From Microvirga terrae (lineage in GTDB: Bacteria > Pseudomonadota > Alphaproteobacteria > Rhizobiales > Beijerinckiaceae), in NCBI RefSeq assembly GCF_013307435.2, contig NZ_CP102845.1, positions 1,798,001 through 1,862,000 of the forward strand: 64,000 nucleotides of DNA, written 5' to 3'. Every line of letters begins with the position of its first letter. Within the stretch, counting starts at the first letter, position 1. A program made the translations under genes and the position numbers. Positions 44,211 to 54,909 of the stretch are shown here, in pieces. Under the pieces are notes generated by a model. It searched no databases. It was given only the letters and a program-made list of their open reading frames with translations, and was not told where the DNA came from.

Positions 44211-44598
44211 GATGTACTCTCAAGTGTTTGCAGGCCGTGCAGGCCCGTTCCGTGGTGTTTGTACCACATTGACCGTCAAAGCCAGCCGCAAGGTTAACAA
44301 ATGGTTAACGGAACCGGGCTTCATTAAACGGGCATGCGGATGAGGATCGGGCCTCGACGATGGGACCAAGATGGGTCTCTTGGCCCTTTCATCAAGGAAA
44401 ATAGGGATTTCCTATGGCGAAATCGTCACACGGTGGTGTTCACCGTGCAGTCCGGCCCTTGCATCGGATCCTGGCTCCGCCTTAGAGGTCGATCAACGAT
44501 TAGTGTGTAAGATGAGCGGCAGAGATCACGCGACTGGCTGCAACATTGCAGCCGGCGCCATAGGGCACCACCGCCTCCGTTGAGGATTTTGACATTCC
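44211..44598. other. Divergent control region between fliO-like gene and cckA
   Basis: 388 bases without a gene. It holds a perfect CtrA box (44294-44308), a 7-bp hairpin CACGGTG/CACCGTG at 44429-44447 and an 8-bp hairpin GGCTGCAA/TTGCAGCC at 44536-44553 in the cckA leader. Promoters for both genes must lie here. Confidence 0.7.
44294..44308 (+). promoter_or_regulatory. CtrA-binding box TTAA-N7-TTAA
   Basis: TTAA at 44294-44297 and TTAA at 44305-44308 with a 7-base spacer (CAAATGG), the full consensus for the master cell-cycle regulator CtrA of alphaproteobacteria. It is 84 bases upstream of the fliO-like start and about 290 bases upstream of cckA. Confidence 0.65.
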
Positions 44599-47130
44599 AT
44601 GGCTTACGAGGGCGACACGCCAAAAATCTCGGCCATCGACCGTTCCGAGCGCCACGGCCATATCGGGTGGGTCCTGCTCCTGGCTGGGATCCTTGTCGGC
44701 GCGACCCTGAGCCTGCGTTTCCTCGGCATGGACCAAGTTCAGCCTCTCATCCTCGGCCTCCTTGCGTTCTTCGCGATGGCCGGTGTGTTCTTCCTCTTCG
44801 CGATGTCGATTGGGGTCGTGCAGTTTTCAGGACAGACCGCGCGCAACGATATCACCAAGCTCATGGCCGATACGTCGACGGACGGCCTCGTCGTGATCGA
44901 GGACGACGGGCGCGTCACCTATGCCAACGAAGCTTACCTCTCTTACGCGGGCTTGCAGGGAGGAGAGGTGCGTCCGGTCGAGCGCCTGTTCATGGGGGCG
45001 CCCGAAGTCTCCGAGGCGATCTACCGGCTGGCCCAGGCCGCGCGGGAGCATCGCACGGGCACGGAGGAAATCCGTCTTTCGCCCTCGTTGAACGGTGCCC
45101 ACGAGTTCGGCTGGTACCGCGTGCGCGTACGCTCCGTATCGCGCCCCAACGGGCGGTTTGCGGCACTCTGGACCATCTGCGAGGTTACCCATGAGCGCGA
45201 GCGGCAGGAGAACGTTTTCCAGGAACTCCAGCATGCCATCGATTACCTCGATCACGCCCCCGCGGGCTTTCTCTCGGTCGATCCCGAGGGATCGATCATC
45301 TACCTGAACGCCACTCTTGCCTCATGGCTCGACTATGATCTCGCCCAGGTCGGCTCGGGAGGGCTGAGCCTCGCCGACATCGTGCCTCGCGATGTCGTGT
45401 CGATGATGACGTCGTTTTCCGGCGAGCCGGGCAGCGTTCGCACGGAGACGTTCGATCTCGACCTGCGCCGCCGCAACGGCCAGTTTCTCCCCGTGCGCCT
45501 TTACCACCGGATTGCCTTCGGGCAGGACGGCAGGATGGGAGCTTCCCGGACCCTTGTCCTCAATCGCTCAGCCGGTGGGGAAGTCGACGAGGGACAGCGG
45601 GCTGCCGAGGTGCGCTTCGCCCGGTTCTTCAACAACACGCCTATCGCCATCGCGACGGTCAATCAGACCGGCCGGATCGTTCATGCGAACGCGCCGTTCT
45701 CCAAGCTGTTCGGCACGCTGATCCGTGGGGGTGAGGGCGGTGTCACCGGGGCATCCATCCTCGACACGTTCCGCGAGCGCGGTCCCATCGAGATTGCCCT
45801 TAAGGCGGCGGCGGAGAACAAGGGCGACATTCCGCCCCTGGAGCTTCAGACCGCTGGAGAGAACGCTGGCTCCGTCCGGGTCTGGGTCACGCCCGTTGGC
45901 GATACTGGTGCCGAAGGCGAGACGGCGATCCTCTACGCTCTCGACACGACGGATTTCCGGAAAGTGGAGGAGCAGCTCGCCCAGTCCCAGAAGATGAACG
46001 CGGTCGGGCAGCTCGCCGGCGGCGTCGCGCATGACTTCAACAACGTGCTGCAGGCGATCATCGGCTACAGCGACCTGCTGCTCGCCAATCACCGGCCGAC
46101 CGATCCGTCCTTCCAGGACATCATGCAGATCAAGCAGAACGCGAACCGGGCCGCGAGTCTCGTCCGCCAGCTGCTCGCCTTCTCCCGCCGCCAGACCCTG
46201 CGGCCGGAAGTGCTGAACCTCAACGACCGGCTCTACGATCTCTCCATGCTGCTCAAGCGCCTGCTGGGCGAGCGCGTGGAGCTCGATTTGAGTCACGGCC
46301 GCGACCTTTGGTTCGTTAAGGCGGACGTGAACCAGTTCGAACAGGTGGTGGTGAACCTCGCCGTCAACGCCCGCGACGCGATGCAGGGCGGCGGCAAGCT
46401 CGCAATCCGCACGGCGAATGTGGCGGCCACGGAGGCCGCCCGACTCAACGTGAGCGCGATGCCGCCGGCCGATTACGTCGTCGTCGAGGTGTCCGATACG
46501 GGCTCGGGCATGACGCCCGACGTGGTTGAGAAGATCTTCGAGCCGTTCTTCACCACCAAGGAAGTCGGCAAGGGAACCGGGCTCGGCCTCTCGACGGTCT
46601 TCGGCATCGTCAAGCAGTCAGGCGGCTATATCGACGTGGACTCGACGCCCGGACAGGGCACGGTCTTCCGCATCTACCTGCCGCGCCATGTTCCCGACGT
46701 GCAGGATGCGCCCGAGGAATCGAAGGCCGATGCGCCGAAGAAGCCGGCCGCCGACATGACCGGGCAGGGCACCATTCTTCTGGTCGAGGACGAGGACCCC
46801 GTCCGCGCTGTCAACGCCCGGGCGCTCTCCGCCCGCGGCTACACCGTGCTTGAGGCTGCCTCCGGAATCGAGGCTCTGGAGATCATCCAGGAGCGCGGCG
46901 CCCCGGTCGATCTCGTGGTCTCCGACGTGGTCATGCCGGAAATGGACGGCCCGACCCTGCTCGGCGAGCTGCGCAAGCTCTACCCGGACCTGAAGGTGAT
47001 CTTCGTGTCCGGCTATGCCGAGGAAGCCTTCCGCAAGAACCTTCCGGAAGGGGAGGAGTTCAACTTCCTGCCCAAGCCCTTCAGCCTGCGCCAGCTGGTC
47101 GAGATCGTGAAGCAGGTGGTGGTGCGCTAA
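44599..47130 (+). CDS. cckA: Cell-cycle hybrid histidine kinase CckA
   Basis: 843 residues: two membrane helices (about 22-44 and 49-72), PAS domains (from about 88, 210 and 330), HisKA with the phosphorylated His478 in [11 protein letters not shown], an HATPase with NARDAM, DTGSGM and GTGLGLS, and a C-terminal receiver with phospho-acceptor Asp776 in VVSDVVMPE. CckA sends phosphate through ChpT to CtrA and CpdR and sets the cell-division programme. The upstream region carries a CtrA box, which suggests feedback. The ribosome site is weak (GAGG 14 bases upstream). Confidence 0.95.
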   Translation: MAYEGDTPKISAIDRSERHGHIGWVLLLAGILVGATLSLRFLGMDQVQPLILGLLAFFAMAGVFFLFAMSIGVVQFSGQTARNDITKLMADTSTDGLVVIEDDGRVTYANEAYLSYAGLQGGEVRPVERLFMGAPEVSEAIYRLAQAAREHRTGTEEIRLSPSLNGAHEFGWYRVRVRSVSRPNGRFAALWTICEVTHERERQENVFQELQHAIDYLDHAPAGFLSVDPEGSIIYLNATLASWLDYDLAQVGSGGLSLADIVPRDVVSMMTSFSGEPGSVRTETFDLDLRRRNGQFLPVRLYHRIAFGQDGRMGASRTLVLNRSAGGEVDEGQRAAEVRFARFFNNTPIAIATVNQTGRIVHANAPFSKLFGTLIRGGEGGVTGASILDTFRERGPIEIALKAAAENKGDIPPLELQTAGENAGSVRVWVTPVGDTGAEGETAILYALDTTDFRKVEEQLAQSQKMNAVGQLAGGVAHDFNNVLQAIIGYSDLLLANHRPTDPSFQDIMQIKQNANRAASLVRQLLAFSRRQTLRPEVLNLNDRLYDLSMLLKRLLGERVELDLSHGRDLWFVKADVNQFEQVVVNLAVNARDAMQGGGKLAIRTANVAATEAARLNVSAMPPADYVVVEVSDTGSGMTPDVVEKIFEPFFTTKEVGKGTGLGLSTVFGIVKQSGGYIDVDSTPGQGTVFRIYLPRHVPDVQDAPEESKADAPKKPAADMTGQGTILLVEDEDPVRAVNARALSARGYTVLEAASGIEALEIIQERGAPVDLVVSDVVMPEMDGPTLLGELRKLYPDLKVIFVSGYAEEAFRKNLPEGEEFNFLPKPFSLRQLVEIVKQVVVR

Positions 47131-47200
47131 CCGACTGTTTTTACTCATTTTTAACCCTGCGGCGTCGTGCCCTGCCCAATAGCTGTGAATTCGCGGATGA

Positions 47201-47215
47201 GAACGAAAAAAGAAC
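47201..47215 (+). promoter_or_regulatory. LexA (SOS) box of recA
   Basis: GAAC at 47201-47204 and GAAC at 47212-47215 with a 7-base spacer, the direct-repeat LexA site of alphaproteobacteria. It precedes recA by 88 bases, with TATATT at 47242-47247 downstream as a possible -10 element. Confidence 0.85.
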
Positions 47216-47302
47216 TTGTAAGGGGGAACAAAGTGAGTACATATATTCTCTCAACACCGCGTTGAGATTCACTCCTCCTCCATGCCATAAGGATGTCAGG
47301 TC

Positions 47303-48397
47303 ATGTCACAGTCCTCCCTGCGACTGGTGGAAAGCTCATCAATGGATAAAGATAAATCGAAAGCTCTCGACGCGGCGCTGTCCCAGATCGAGCGCGCCTT
47401 CGGCAAAGGCTCGATCATGCGGCTCGGCAAGGGCCAGCAGCCGGTGGAAATCGAGACCGTTTCGACCGGTTCTCTCGGCCTCGACATCGCGCTTGGCGTC
47501 GGTGGCCTGCCCCGCGGCCGCATCATCGAGATCTATGGACCGGAATCCTCCGGCAAGACGACCCTGGCCCTGCACACCATTGCCGAGGCTCAGAAGAAGG
47601 GTGGCGTCTGCGCCTTCGTGGACGCGGAGCATGCTCTGGATCCGGTCTACGCCCGCAAGCTCGGCGTCAACCTGGACGATCTCCTGATCTCGCAGCCCGA
47701 TACGGGTGAGCAGGCGCTCGAGATCGCCGATACGCTGGTCCGGTCCGGCGCGGTCGACGTGCTCGTCATCGATTCGGTTGCGGCGCTCACCCCGAAGGCG
47801 GAACTCGACGGAGAGATGGGCGAGGTCCAGCCGGGCCTCCAGGCCCGCCTCATGAGCCAAGCCCTGCGCAAGCTCACCGGTTCGATCTCGCGCTCGAACA
47901 CGATGGTGATCTTCATCAACCAGATCCGCATGAAGATCGGCGTCATGTACGGGAGCCCCGAGACTACGACGGGCGGCAACGCCCTGAAGTTCTACGCGTC
48001 CGTGCGCCTCGACATCCGTCGCGTCTCGACCCTCAAGGATCGTGACGATCCGATCGGAAACCAGGTCCGCGTGAAGGTCGTGAAGAACAAGGTGGCTCCG
48101 CCCTTCAAGCAGGTCGAGTTCGACATCATGTTCGGCGAAGGCGTGTCCAAGGTGGGCGAACTCATCGACCTCGGCGTCAAGGCCGGCATCGTCGACAAGT
48201 CCGGCGCCTGGTTCTCCTACGACAGCCAGCGCCTGGGCCAGGGCCGCGAGAACGCCAAGCAGTTCCTGCGCGACAATCCTGAGGTGGCCGGCAAGATCGA
48301 GGCGCTCATCCGCCAGAATGCCGGTCTGCTCGCCGATCGCATCCTGGAGCAGGCGACCCCGACCGCCGACGACCTGGACGAAGGTTCCGCAGAATAG
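47303..48397 (+). CDS. recA: Recombinase RecA
   Basis: 364 residues. Walker A GPESSGKT (about residues 79-86), Walker [11 protein letters not shown], the L1/L2 DNA-binding loops ([34 protein letters not shown]) and INQIRMKIG are all intact. RecA forms filaments on single-stranded DNA for strand exchange and triggers LexA self-cleavage. The start at 47303 ([10 protein letters not shown]) matches other alphaproteobacterial RecAs; ATG 47342 would trim this tail. SOS-controlled by the LexA box upstream. Confidence 0.98.
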   Translation: MSQSSLRLVESSSMDKDKSKALDAALSQIERAFGKGSIMRLGKGQQPVEIETVSTGSLGLDIALGVGGLPRGRIIEIYGPESSGKTTLALHTIAEAQKKGGVCAFVDAEHALDPVYARKLGVNLDDLLISQPDTGEQALEIADTLVRSGAVDVLVIDSVAALTPKAELDGEMGEVQPGLQARLMSQALRKLTGSISRSNTMVIFINQIRMKIGVMYGSPETTTGGNALKFYASVRLDIRRVSTLKDRDDPIGNQVRVKVVKNKVAPPFKQVEFDIMFGEGVSKVGELIDLGVKAGIVDKSGAWFSYDSQRLGQGRENAKQFLRDNPEVAGKIEALIRQNAGLLADRILEQATPTADDLDEGSAE

Positions 48398-48428
48398 GCT
48401 TTTGCTCTCCTTCAAGGGCAAAGAGAGG

Positions 48429-48464
48429 CCGTCGCGAGAGATCGCGGCGGTCTTTTCGTTTTCC
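48429..48464 (+). terminator. Intrinsic terminator after recA
   Basis: A 9-bp stem (48429-48437 with 48442-48450, including one G-U pair) with loop GAGA, followed by TCTTTTCGTTTT. About 30 bases after the recA stop. Confidence 0.8.
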
Positions 48465-48615
48465 GATCTGTCTCGATCTCGCCCCCGGATCGCGGAGCAG
48501 GACCCGGGAGATTAGACGACACGCCGCCTCGACAGGGCGGGCGCAGACGGCTAAAACCAGCCACCACCAAGATCTTTCGGCCCCAAAAGCCCCTTTACCT
48601 TAAGTTTGAAAACCC

Positions 48616-51270
48616 ATGAACATGAACGGCGTCAACGAAATCCGGTCGGCCTTTCTCGATTACTTCGCCAAGAACGGCCATGAGGTCGTGGCCTCGAGCC
48701 CCCTGGTGCCGCGCAACGATCCGACCCTGATGTTCACGAACGCCGGCATGGTGCAGTTCAAGAACGTCTTTACCGGCGTCGAGAAGCGGCCCTACAGCAC
48801 CGCGACCACCTCGCAGAAATGCGTCCGTGCCGGTGGCAAGCACAACGACCTGGACAATGTGGGCTACACGGCGCGCCACCACACCTTTTTCGAGATGCTC
48901 GGCAACTTCTCGTTCGGCGACTACTTCAAGGAGCAGGCCATCGAGCTTGCCTGGGGGCTGATCACCAGGGAATTCAACCTGCCGAAGGACAGGCTCCTCG
49001 TCACCGTCTATCACGACGACGACGAGGCGGCGAACCTTTGGAAGAAGATCGCCGGCTTTTCGGATTCCAAGATCATCCGCATTCCGACCTCGGACAATTT
49101 TTGGCAGATGGGCGATACCGGCCCCTGCGGTCCATGTTCGGAGATCTTCATCGACCAGGGCGACAAGCTCTGGGGCGGCCCGCCGGGAAGCCCGGAGGAG
49201 GATGGCGACCGATTCCTGGAGTTCTGGAACCTCGTGTTCATGCAATACGAGCAGATCGAGCCCGGCAACCGGATCGGCCTTCCCAGGCCGTCCATCGATA
49301 CCGGCATGGGCCTGGAGCGCATCTCGGCCATCATGCAGGGCGTCTATTCCAACTATGATACGGACCTGTTCCGCACCCTCATCGAGGCTGTGGCCCATGC
49401 CACCGGCGTGGCGCCCGAGGGCGACCGCAAGGCCTCGCACCGGGTGATCGCCGACCACCTGCGCGCCTCGTCCTTCCTCGTCGCCGACGGCGTGCTGCCG
49501 TCGAACGAGGGCCGCGGTTACGTGCTCCGCCGGATCATGCGTCGCGCCATGCGTCACGCGCAGCTTCTGGGAGCCAAGGATCCGATCATGTACCGCCTCG
49601 TGCCCGCCCTGGTGCGCGAGATGGGGCAGGCCTATCCGGAGCTTGTCCGCGCCGAGGTGCTGATCACCGAGACCCTGAAGCTGGAGGAGACCCGCTTCCG
49701 CAAGACCCTGGAGCGTGGCCTGTCAATCCTCGACGAGGAAAGCCGTGAGCTGAGCAAGGGTCAGAACCTGTCCGGCGACACAGCCTTCACGCTCTACGAT
49801 ACGTATGGCTTCCCGCTCGACCTGACCCAGGATGCGCTCAAGCCCCGGGGCATCGGCGTCGACACGGACGCCTTCAACGCCGCCATGAAGCGCCAGCGCG
49901 AGAAGGCCCGGGCGGCTTGGTCCGGTTCAGGCGAGGCGGCGACGGAGACCGTGTGGTTCTCGGTCAAGGAACGCACCGGCGCGACCGAGTTTCTCGGCTA
50001 CGATACGGAAACCGCCGAAGGCATCGTCCTGGCGCTCCTGAAGGACGGACAGGAGGTGGCGGAGCTCAAGGCCGGCGAGACCGGTCTCGTGGTCCTCAAC
50101 CAGACGCCGTTCTACGGGGAATCCGGCGGTCAGGTCGGTGACACCGGCATCATGCAGGGCGAGGGCGCCCGGGTTTTCGTGACAGGCACCGAGAAGAAGC
50201 TCGGCGACCTCTTCGTGCACCATGTCACCGTCGAGCACGGTTCCCTGAAGCTCAATCAGTCTCTGGAGCTGATCGTCGACCGCGAGCGTCGCTTCGCCGT
50301 GCGCTCCAACCATTCGGCCACCCATCTCCTGCACGAGGCCCTGCGCCAGGTGCTTGGCGATCACGTGGCCCAGAAGGGTTCGCTGGTGGCGCCCGAGCGC
50401 CTCCGCTTCGACTTCAGCCATCCGAAGCCCATTGAGGACGCGGAGCTCGCCCGCGTCGAGGAGATCGCCAACAGGGTGCTGCTCCAGAACGAGCCCGTCG
50501 TCACCAAGCTCATGGCGGTCGACGAGGCGATCGAGTCCGGCGCGCGCGCGCTCTTTGGTGAGAAATACGGCGACGAGGTCCGCGTCGTCTCCATGGGCAA
50601 GGGCGAGACCAACAAGGCCTTCTCGGTCGAACTCTGCGGCGGCACGCACGTGAACCGCACGGGCGATATCGGCGTCATCACCATCGTGGGCGAGAATGCC
50701 GTTGCGGCAGGTGTCCGCCGCGTCGAAGCCATGACCGGTGATGCCGCCCGGCGCCACCTCGCGGAGGAGAGCCGCAGACTGCGCGAGGTGGCGGGCCTTC
50801 TCAAGGCACCGGTCGACGAGGTCTCCTCACGCCTGACGGCGCTTCTGGAAGAGCGCCGGAAGCTGGAGCGGGATTTGTCCGAGGCCCGTCGCAAGCTCGC
50901 CATGGGCGGCGGTGGCGGCGAGAGCGATCCCGTCAAGGACATCGCCGGCATCAAGCTCATGGCCCGGGCGGTCACCGGCGTCGAGATGAAGGACCTCAAG
51001 AGCCTCGCCGACGAGGGCAAGAAGCGCCTCGGCTCGGGCGTCGTCGCGATCGTCGGCGTGGCGGAGGACGGCAAGGCCGGTATCGTGGTCGGCGTCACCG
51101 AGGACCTGACCGCGAAGGTGGATGCGGTCGCCCTCGTGCGCGTCGGCTCCGAAAAGCTTGGCGGCAAAGGCGGCGGCGGACGGCGCGACATGGCCCAGGC
51201 CGGCGGCCCGGATGGTGCCCAAGCGGAAGCGGCGCTGGCCGCTATCGAGGCGGCCCTGGCGGCCGCTTAG
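48616..51270 (+). CDS. alaS: Alanine-tRNA ligase
   Basis: 884 residues. Catalytic core motifs are [30 protein letters not shown] and [10 protein letters not shown]; the editing domain has [12 protein letters not shown] and the zinc cysteine/histidine LCGGTH; the C-terminal DHHA1 domain ends the chain. It charges tRNA-Ala and hydrolyses mischarged Ser or Gly. Located 218 bases after recA, an arrangement common in this order. ATG 48616 or ATG 48622 may be the start. Confidence 0.98.
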   Translation: MNMNGVNEIRSAFLDYFAKNGHEVVASSPLVPRNDPTLMFTNAGMVQFKNVFTGVEKRPYSTATTSQKCVRAGGKHNDLDNVGYTARHHTFFEMLGNFSFGDYFKEQAIELAWGLITREFNLPKDRLLVTVYHDDDEAANLWKKIAGFSDSKIIRIPTSDNFWQMGDTGPCGPCSEIFIDQGDKLWGGPPGSPEEDGDRFLEFWNLVFMQYEQIEPGNRIGLPRPSIDTGMGLERISAIMQGVYSNYDTDLFRTLIEAVAHATGVAPEGDRKASHRVIADHLRASSFLVADGVLPSNEGRGYVLRRIMRRAMRHAQLLGAKDPIMYRLVPALVREMGQAYPELVRAEVLITETLKLEETRFRKTLERGLSILDEESRELSKGQNLSGDTAFTLYDTYGFPLDLTQDALKPRGIGVDTDAFNAAMKRQREKARAAWSGSGEAATETVWFSVKERTGATEFLGYDTETAEGIVLALLKDGQEVAELKAGETGLVVLNQTPFYGESGGQVGDTGIMQGEGARVFVTGTEKKLGDLFVHHVTVEHGSLKLNQSLELIVDRERRFAVRSNHSATHLLHEALRQVLGDHVAQKGSLVAPERLRFDFSHPKPIEDAELARVEEIANRVLLQNEPVVTKLMAVDEAIESGARALFGEKYGDEVRVVSMGKGETNKAFSVELCGGTHVNRTGDIGVITIVGENAVAAGVRRVEAMTGDAARRHLAEESRRLREVAGLLKAPVDEVSSRLTALLEERRKLERDLSEARRKLAMGGGGGESDPVKDIAGIKLMARAVTGVEMKDLKSLADEGKKRLGSGVVAIVGVAEDGKAGIVVGVTEDLTAKVDAVALVRVGSEKLGGKGGGGRRDMAQAGGPDGAQAEAALAAIEAALAAA

Positions 51271-51279
51271 AAGCGACGA

Positions 51280-51365
51280 TCATGGCCGGCCTCGTGCCGG
51301 CCATTCATATCCAAAGAGCGTGGCGCCCGATGGAAGCGGGGGTGCCGGCGAATGGTCGGTGATGC
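51280..51365. repeat. Degenerate copy of the dispersed repeat, copy 6
   Basis: ATCATGGCCGGCCTCGTGC followed by CGGCCATTCA forms the first palindrome almost intact; the centre has AAAGAGCGTGGCGCCC as in copies 2 and 3, and the second palindrome is decayed (GGCGAATGGTCGGTGATG). It lies in the gap after alaS. Confidence 0.55.
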
Positions 51366-51380
51366 CGTTTCGGAGTGCCC

Positions 51381-51845
51381 TCAATCATGATCCGGGTGCT
51401 GGCGGGAGGCCATCTTCCGCAGTTCCTCCGGGGTGGCATCGTCCTCCGTCCGCTGCCCGGGCAGGATATGCAGCATTTCGAAGGCCGGAAGCCTGCTCTC
51501 GACTCCATACTGGATTTCCGGTGTGACCCGCTCGGGCTCGTCGAGGCTGCCGATCGAGACGGTGATCCGGTCGCGCTCCACATAGGCGAAGGTGAGGGGC
51601 GTCCCGCAGTCCCGGCAGAAGCCACGCTCCACGGCCTCCGAGCTCCTGAAGATACCAGGACGCCCCTTGGTCCAGACCAAATCCCTTCGCGGCACCCCAG
51701 TGAGCGGCGCAAAATAATTGCCGAAGGCCTTCTGACACATGCGGCAGTGGCAGATGCTGGCATGGGTCGGCTCGGACATGAGGGCGTAACGCACCGCGCC
51801 GCACTGGCAGCCGCCGGTCATTGCGGATGTTTTGCTGTCCGTCAT
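51381..51845 (-). CDS. GFA-family (glutathione-dependent formaldehyde-activating-like) protein
   Basis: 154 residues with the seven zinc-binding cysteines of the family: CQCGAVRY, CHCRMCQK and CRDCGTPL. Only some members act on S-hydroxymethylglutathione; most have no proven substrate. The start is ATG 51845, because AGGAG lies 7 bases upstream; the TTG three bases earlier is not needed. Alone between repeat copy 6 and the PAS gene. Confidence 0.88.
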   Translation of the reverse strand: MTDSKTSAMTGGCQCGAVRYALMSEPTHASICHCRMCQKAFGNYFAPLTGVPRRDLVWTKGRPGIFRSSEAVERGFCRDCGTPLTFAYVERDRITVSIGSLDEPERVTPEIQYGVESRLPAFEMLHILPGQRTEDDATPEELRKMASRQHPDHD

Positions 51846-52074
51846 CAATGAACTCCTGTGTCGGTTGTGCCAGAGGGGCGCTTCGAGGAGACGTTCGTCA
51901 AGTCCCTCTCAGGCCGTTGCCCTCCCACGGAGCGGAGCGATCGAAGACGAATGCGAACGACGAACGAGGCAGAATTCACATTCGAAAGCCATCCAATCCG
52001 CTCGGCTCCGTCACAGGGACGGACGGGTCCATTCGAACTCCGCCCCCTGCCGGGACACCGTCGCCATTGCAGGA

Positions 52075-52653
52075 TCACAGCGTCCGGTCGCAGCCTTCGA
52101 CGAACAGGCCGAGCATCTCTCCGCCCCGATTCTGGATCGGGCGGTAGACCAGGTCGATCCGGCGCTCCTCCAACGCGCCTAGAGGCACCATCTGCAGGCT
52201 GATCGGCAGGAACTGGCCGACGAAGGTCTGTCTCGTGGTGTAGACCCGATCAAGCAGTTCATAATAGCCCTGGCCGGCCAGTTCCGGGAGCGCATCCCGA
52301 ACAGGCATGGTGAAGAGGTTCCGGTGCCCGACGAGTTTGAAGTAGTCGGCATTTGCTTCATGGTATATGTGGCTTGGTCCCTTGAGCACCGCACGGAACG
52401 TTGACCCCGGCAAGATGCTGACATCGGCGGCTTGCATCAGATAGCCGCTGGCTCGCTCGAGTGGCACTGCCACGGTCAGCGGCGCGATCTTGGGCTGCGT
52501 TATCGCCTCGTACTGTTCGACCGCCGCTATCGCGATGCGGGCGTGCTCCCGGAAGCGTTCCTTCAGGAATACGGGTTCGGTCGCCCAGCCACGCGCGTTC
52601 TCGAGGCTCTCGTAGAAGGCACGGGCGACGGCTTCCACCTCCTCGTCGGTCAT
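52075..52653 (-). CDS. Stand-alone PAS-domain protein
   Basis: 192 residues: a helical start (DEEVEAVARAFYESLENARG) then a PAS domain (about 85-190; YHEANADYFKLVGHRNLFTM, RQTFVGQFLPISLQMV, YRPIQNRGGEMLGLFVEGCD). It stops just where a kinase or cyclase would begin in the usual sensor proteins, so it is either a single-domain sensor or the remnant of a sensor kinase. The start ATG 52653 has GAGAGG 5 bases upstream. A LuxR-type regulator gene lies just upstream on the same strand. Confidence 0.8.
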   Translation of the reverse strand: MTDEEVEAVARAFYESLENARGWATEPVFLKERFREHARIAIAAVEQYEAITQPKIAPLTVAVPLERASGYLMQAADVSILPGSTFRAVLKGPSHIYHEANADYFKLVGHRNLFTMPVRDALPELAGQGYYELLDRVYTTRQTFVGQFLPISLQMVPLGALEERRIDLVYRPIQNRGGEMLGLFVEGCDRTL

Positions 52654-52854
52654 ATGCACCTCTCAGCTGAACAATGATGCTTCTTAACAGATGTCATCGA
52701 ACGGATCAGGAGAGCCAAGTAGATGCGCAGCGGCAAATGTAAATAGAATCAAATGCTCGCCGACCCTCGACGAAAGTATCGATAAGTCGGGAGCAGAAAC
52801 CGTTCGGAAGCAGATCGACCAAAGCCTGCGAGCATCAGGCAGGCTCGATGCAGG

Positions 52855-53598
52855 CTATGCTTTCGGCAATAGTGCGCTCGTTGCCCACATCGCAGCCTGA
52901 GTGCGGTTCTGTGCACCGATCTTCTTCAGGATACCCTGGATGTAGACTTTGATCGTCGCCTCCGACAGGTTGAGGCTGACGGCAATATCCCGGTTTTTCG
53001 TTCCATTCATCAGAAATCCGAGGATTTCGACTTCCCGGCTCGTCAGTTGCTCCTTGAGGGCGCCGTCGGTGACAGGGCCTTCCCCGTCGTGGTGATTGGG
53101 CGGGTTCCAAACGGCCGAAGTCATCCTTCTATCGAGGAAATTCCGCACGGAAGCCGAGGGAAAATAGCCTTCCCCGAGCATCACCAGCTCAAGTGCCTTG
53201 ACCAGGATGTTCTCGTTGCTGGATGTCAGGCAGAAGCCGTCCGCGCCTTCGGCACACAGGCGCGCCAGTATGCCCTCGTCGAATGAGTCGGACACAACGA
53301 CAACGTGGGAGCCGGGATGCTGTGATTTCAGACTAGTTACTTCGGCTAGAGTCTCGTCGAGGGGCGAGGCGGTATCCAGGATAAACAGATGATCGCCGCT
53401 CCGTTGTGACCGCCGATCCTGCTCGTTCTCGTCATCGGCTTTGTTCTGAACCGCGAAAGCGCTTCCCGCCAACATGTGTTCCAGAGCGACGCGCAGCATG
53501 AAGCTCTTGCACAAAAGTACCGTTTTCACCTGCATGGCATGCTGCTTCCGATCCACGACGGGGTCCCGCGACCCTGACTGTGCCAAGGGCTTAGTCAT
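52855..53598 (-). CDS. LuxR-family regulator with atypical receiver domain
   Basis: About 247 residues. The C-terminal helix-turn-helix is a standard LuxR/GerE domain (LTSREVEILGFLMNGTKNRD, LNLSEATIKVYIQGILKKIG). The N-terminal receiver lacks the usual acidic pair near its start (VLLCKSFMLRVAL) and the conserved lysine (LTSSN in its place), though an aspartate remains in LFILDTASP. It may therefore act without phosphorylation. Starts at 53598 or 53535 are both possible. The adjacent PAS gene could be its sensory partner. Confidence 0.82.
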   Translation of the reverse strand: MTKPLAQSGSRDPVVDRKQHAMQVKTVLLCKSFMLRVALEHMLAGSAFAVQNKADDENEQDRRSQRSGDHLFILDTASPLDETLAEVTSLKSQHPGSHVVVVSDSFDEGILARLCAEGADGFCLTSSNENILVKALELVMLGEGYFPSASVRNFLDRRMTSAVWNPPNHHDGEGPVTDGALKEQLTSREVEILGFLMNGTKNRDIAVSLNLSEATIKVYIQGILKKIGAQNRTQAAMWATSALLPKA

Positions 53599-53922
53599 TT
53601 TACGACCCACGCGCAACAACACAGCAGAGCAGTGCGGGATAGCCGCTCTCATACCATGTTTCCCACTCTGCTTGTTAAGACGCCTAGCTCGAAATGATGG
53701 TTACTTTTTGCCAGGCCGGCATGCCGGTTGCGGGTCGCCGCGGAGCTCCCCACCGCTCAGGACTGACGCCAGGGCGCCTTTATGATATGCCCTCTCTGCC
53801 GATCGATCAGCCATCCGATCCTCCGTCGGGCGCCCTCGCTGGCCATACCGGGGCGCCGTCGCCCGGGGGCTGGGGAACAGGACGAAGCCTTGTCGGCCCG
53901 CTAACGTTTCAAGGGCGCCGAA

Positions 53923-54846
53923 ATGATCTGGACGAAGGGTTCCGCGGCAGTCTCAGAGCCCCGCGCTTCACCGGCCCGTCGGCTGCTCGTGATATTCAAT
54001 CCGGCTGCAGGGCGGAGCCAGCGCCGGCGGCTCGCAGCCGTCCTCGACGAACTGGAGAGACAAGGGGCCACGGTCACATTGCGGGAGACCGCACGCGCCG
54101 GCGATGCGGAGTGCGCCGCGCGGAGTTGCGGGCCTGACATCGGCGCGGTCGTGGTGGCCGGCGGCGACGGGACGATCAACGAGGCGATCAATGGCCTGAT
54201 GGCGCGGGAGAACCCGCCGGCGCTCGGGATCATCCCGATCGGCACCACCAATGTGCTGTCGCGCGATCTGCGCATTCCACAGCAGGCGGAGGCTCTGGCA
54301 CAGCTGCTCGCCCACGGGGCCGCCCGTACCATCTATGTCGGCCGTGCGAATGGGCGGCATTTCTCGCTCATGTGCGGTGTCGGCATGGATGCGCATATCG
54401 TCAGCCGCACCAGCCTTCGCCTGAAGAAGAGGATCGGCAAGCTGGCCTATGTCGTGCAGGGATTCCGCGAACTCGTGGCCAACGTGCCGCGCCGCTATCG
54501 CGTCGAGATCGATGAGGCGGAGGTGCTGGAGGCAAGCTCCGTCATCGTGGCCAAGAGCCGGCTCTATGGCGGCGAATTTCAGCTCGCCCCACAGGCCGCC
54601 GTCGGGAGGCCGGAACTCCAAGTCTGCCTCTTCCTGCGCGGCGGGCGGTTCAGCACGCTTGCCTACATTGTCGGCATGGTCATGGGACATCTCAACCGGA
54701 TGCCCGACTATCGGACGGTTGCGGCACAAACGGTCCGCATCACCGGCCATGACGGCGAGCCGGCGCAGCTCGACGGAGATCCCGGCGGGTGCCTCCCGCT
54801 CGAGATTGGGCTGGGCGAGCATCCGCTCACCGTGATCGCGCCTTGA
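53923..54846 (+). CDS. Diacylglycerol kinase-family lipid kinase
   Basis: 307 residues: nucleotide-binding VIFNPAAGR and the family motif VVVAGGDGTINEAING, then PIGTTNVLSRDLRIP and a C-terminal beta domain with the metal-site region LDGDPGG. Such YegS/DgkB-like enzymes phosphorylate lipids such as diacylglycerol at the membrane. The start at 53923 has AAGGG 7 bases upstream. Adjacent genes give no pathway hint. Confidence 0.9.
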   Translation: MIWTKGSAAVSEPRASPARRLLVIFNPAAGRSQRRRLAAVLDELERQGATVTLRETARAGDAECAARSCGPDIGAVVVAGGDGTINEAINGLMARENPPALGIIPIGTTNVLSRDLRIPQQAEALAQLLAHGAARTIYVGRANGRHFSLMCGVGMDAHIVSRTSLRLKKRIGKLAYVVQGFRELVANVPRRYRVEIDEAEVLEASSVIVAKSRLYGGEFQLAPQAAVGRPELQVCLFLRGGRFSTLAYIVGMVMGHLNRMPDYRTVAAQTVRITGHDGEPAQLDGDPGGCLPLEIGLGEHPLTVIAP

Positions 54847-54909
54847 AGGAGGCGTGCCGTGACGCGCGGTTCAGGAAGGCGGCGCCCAGGCATCCTTAGC
54901 GAGGGCAAA

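Noticed and set aside
47226..47229. Third GAAC near the recA box as a second LexA site
   Set aside because: Spacing to the preceding GAAC is 10 bases, not 7.
51858..52202. Plus-strand 114-codon frame before the PAS gene
   Set aside because: Arginine/proline-rich with no domain; it overlaps the end of the PAS gene on the other strand.
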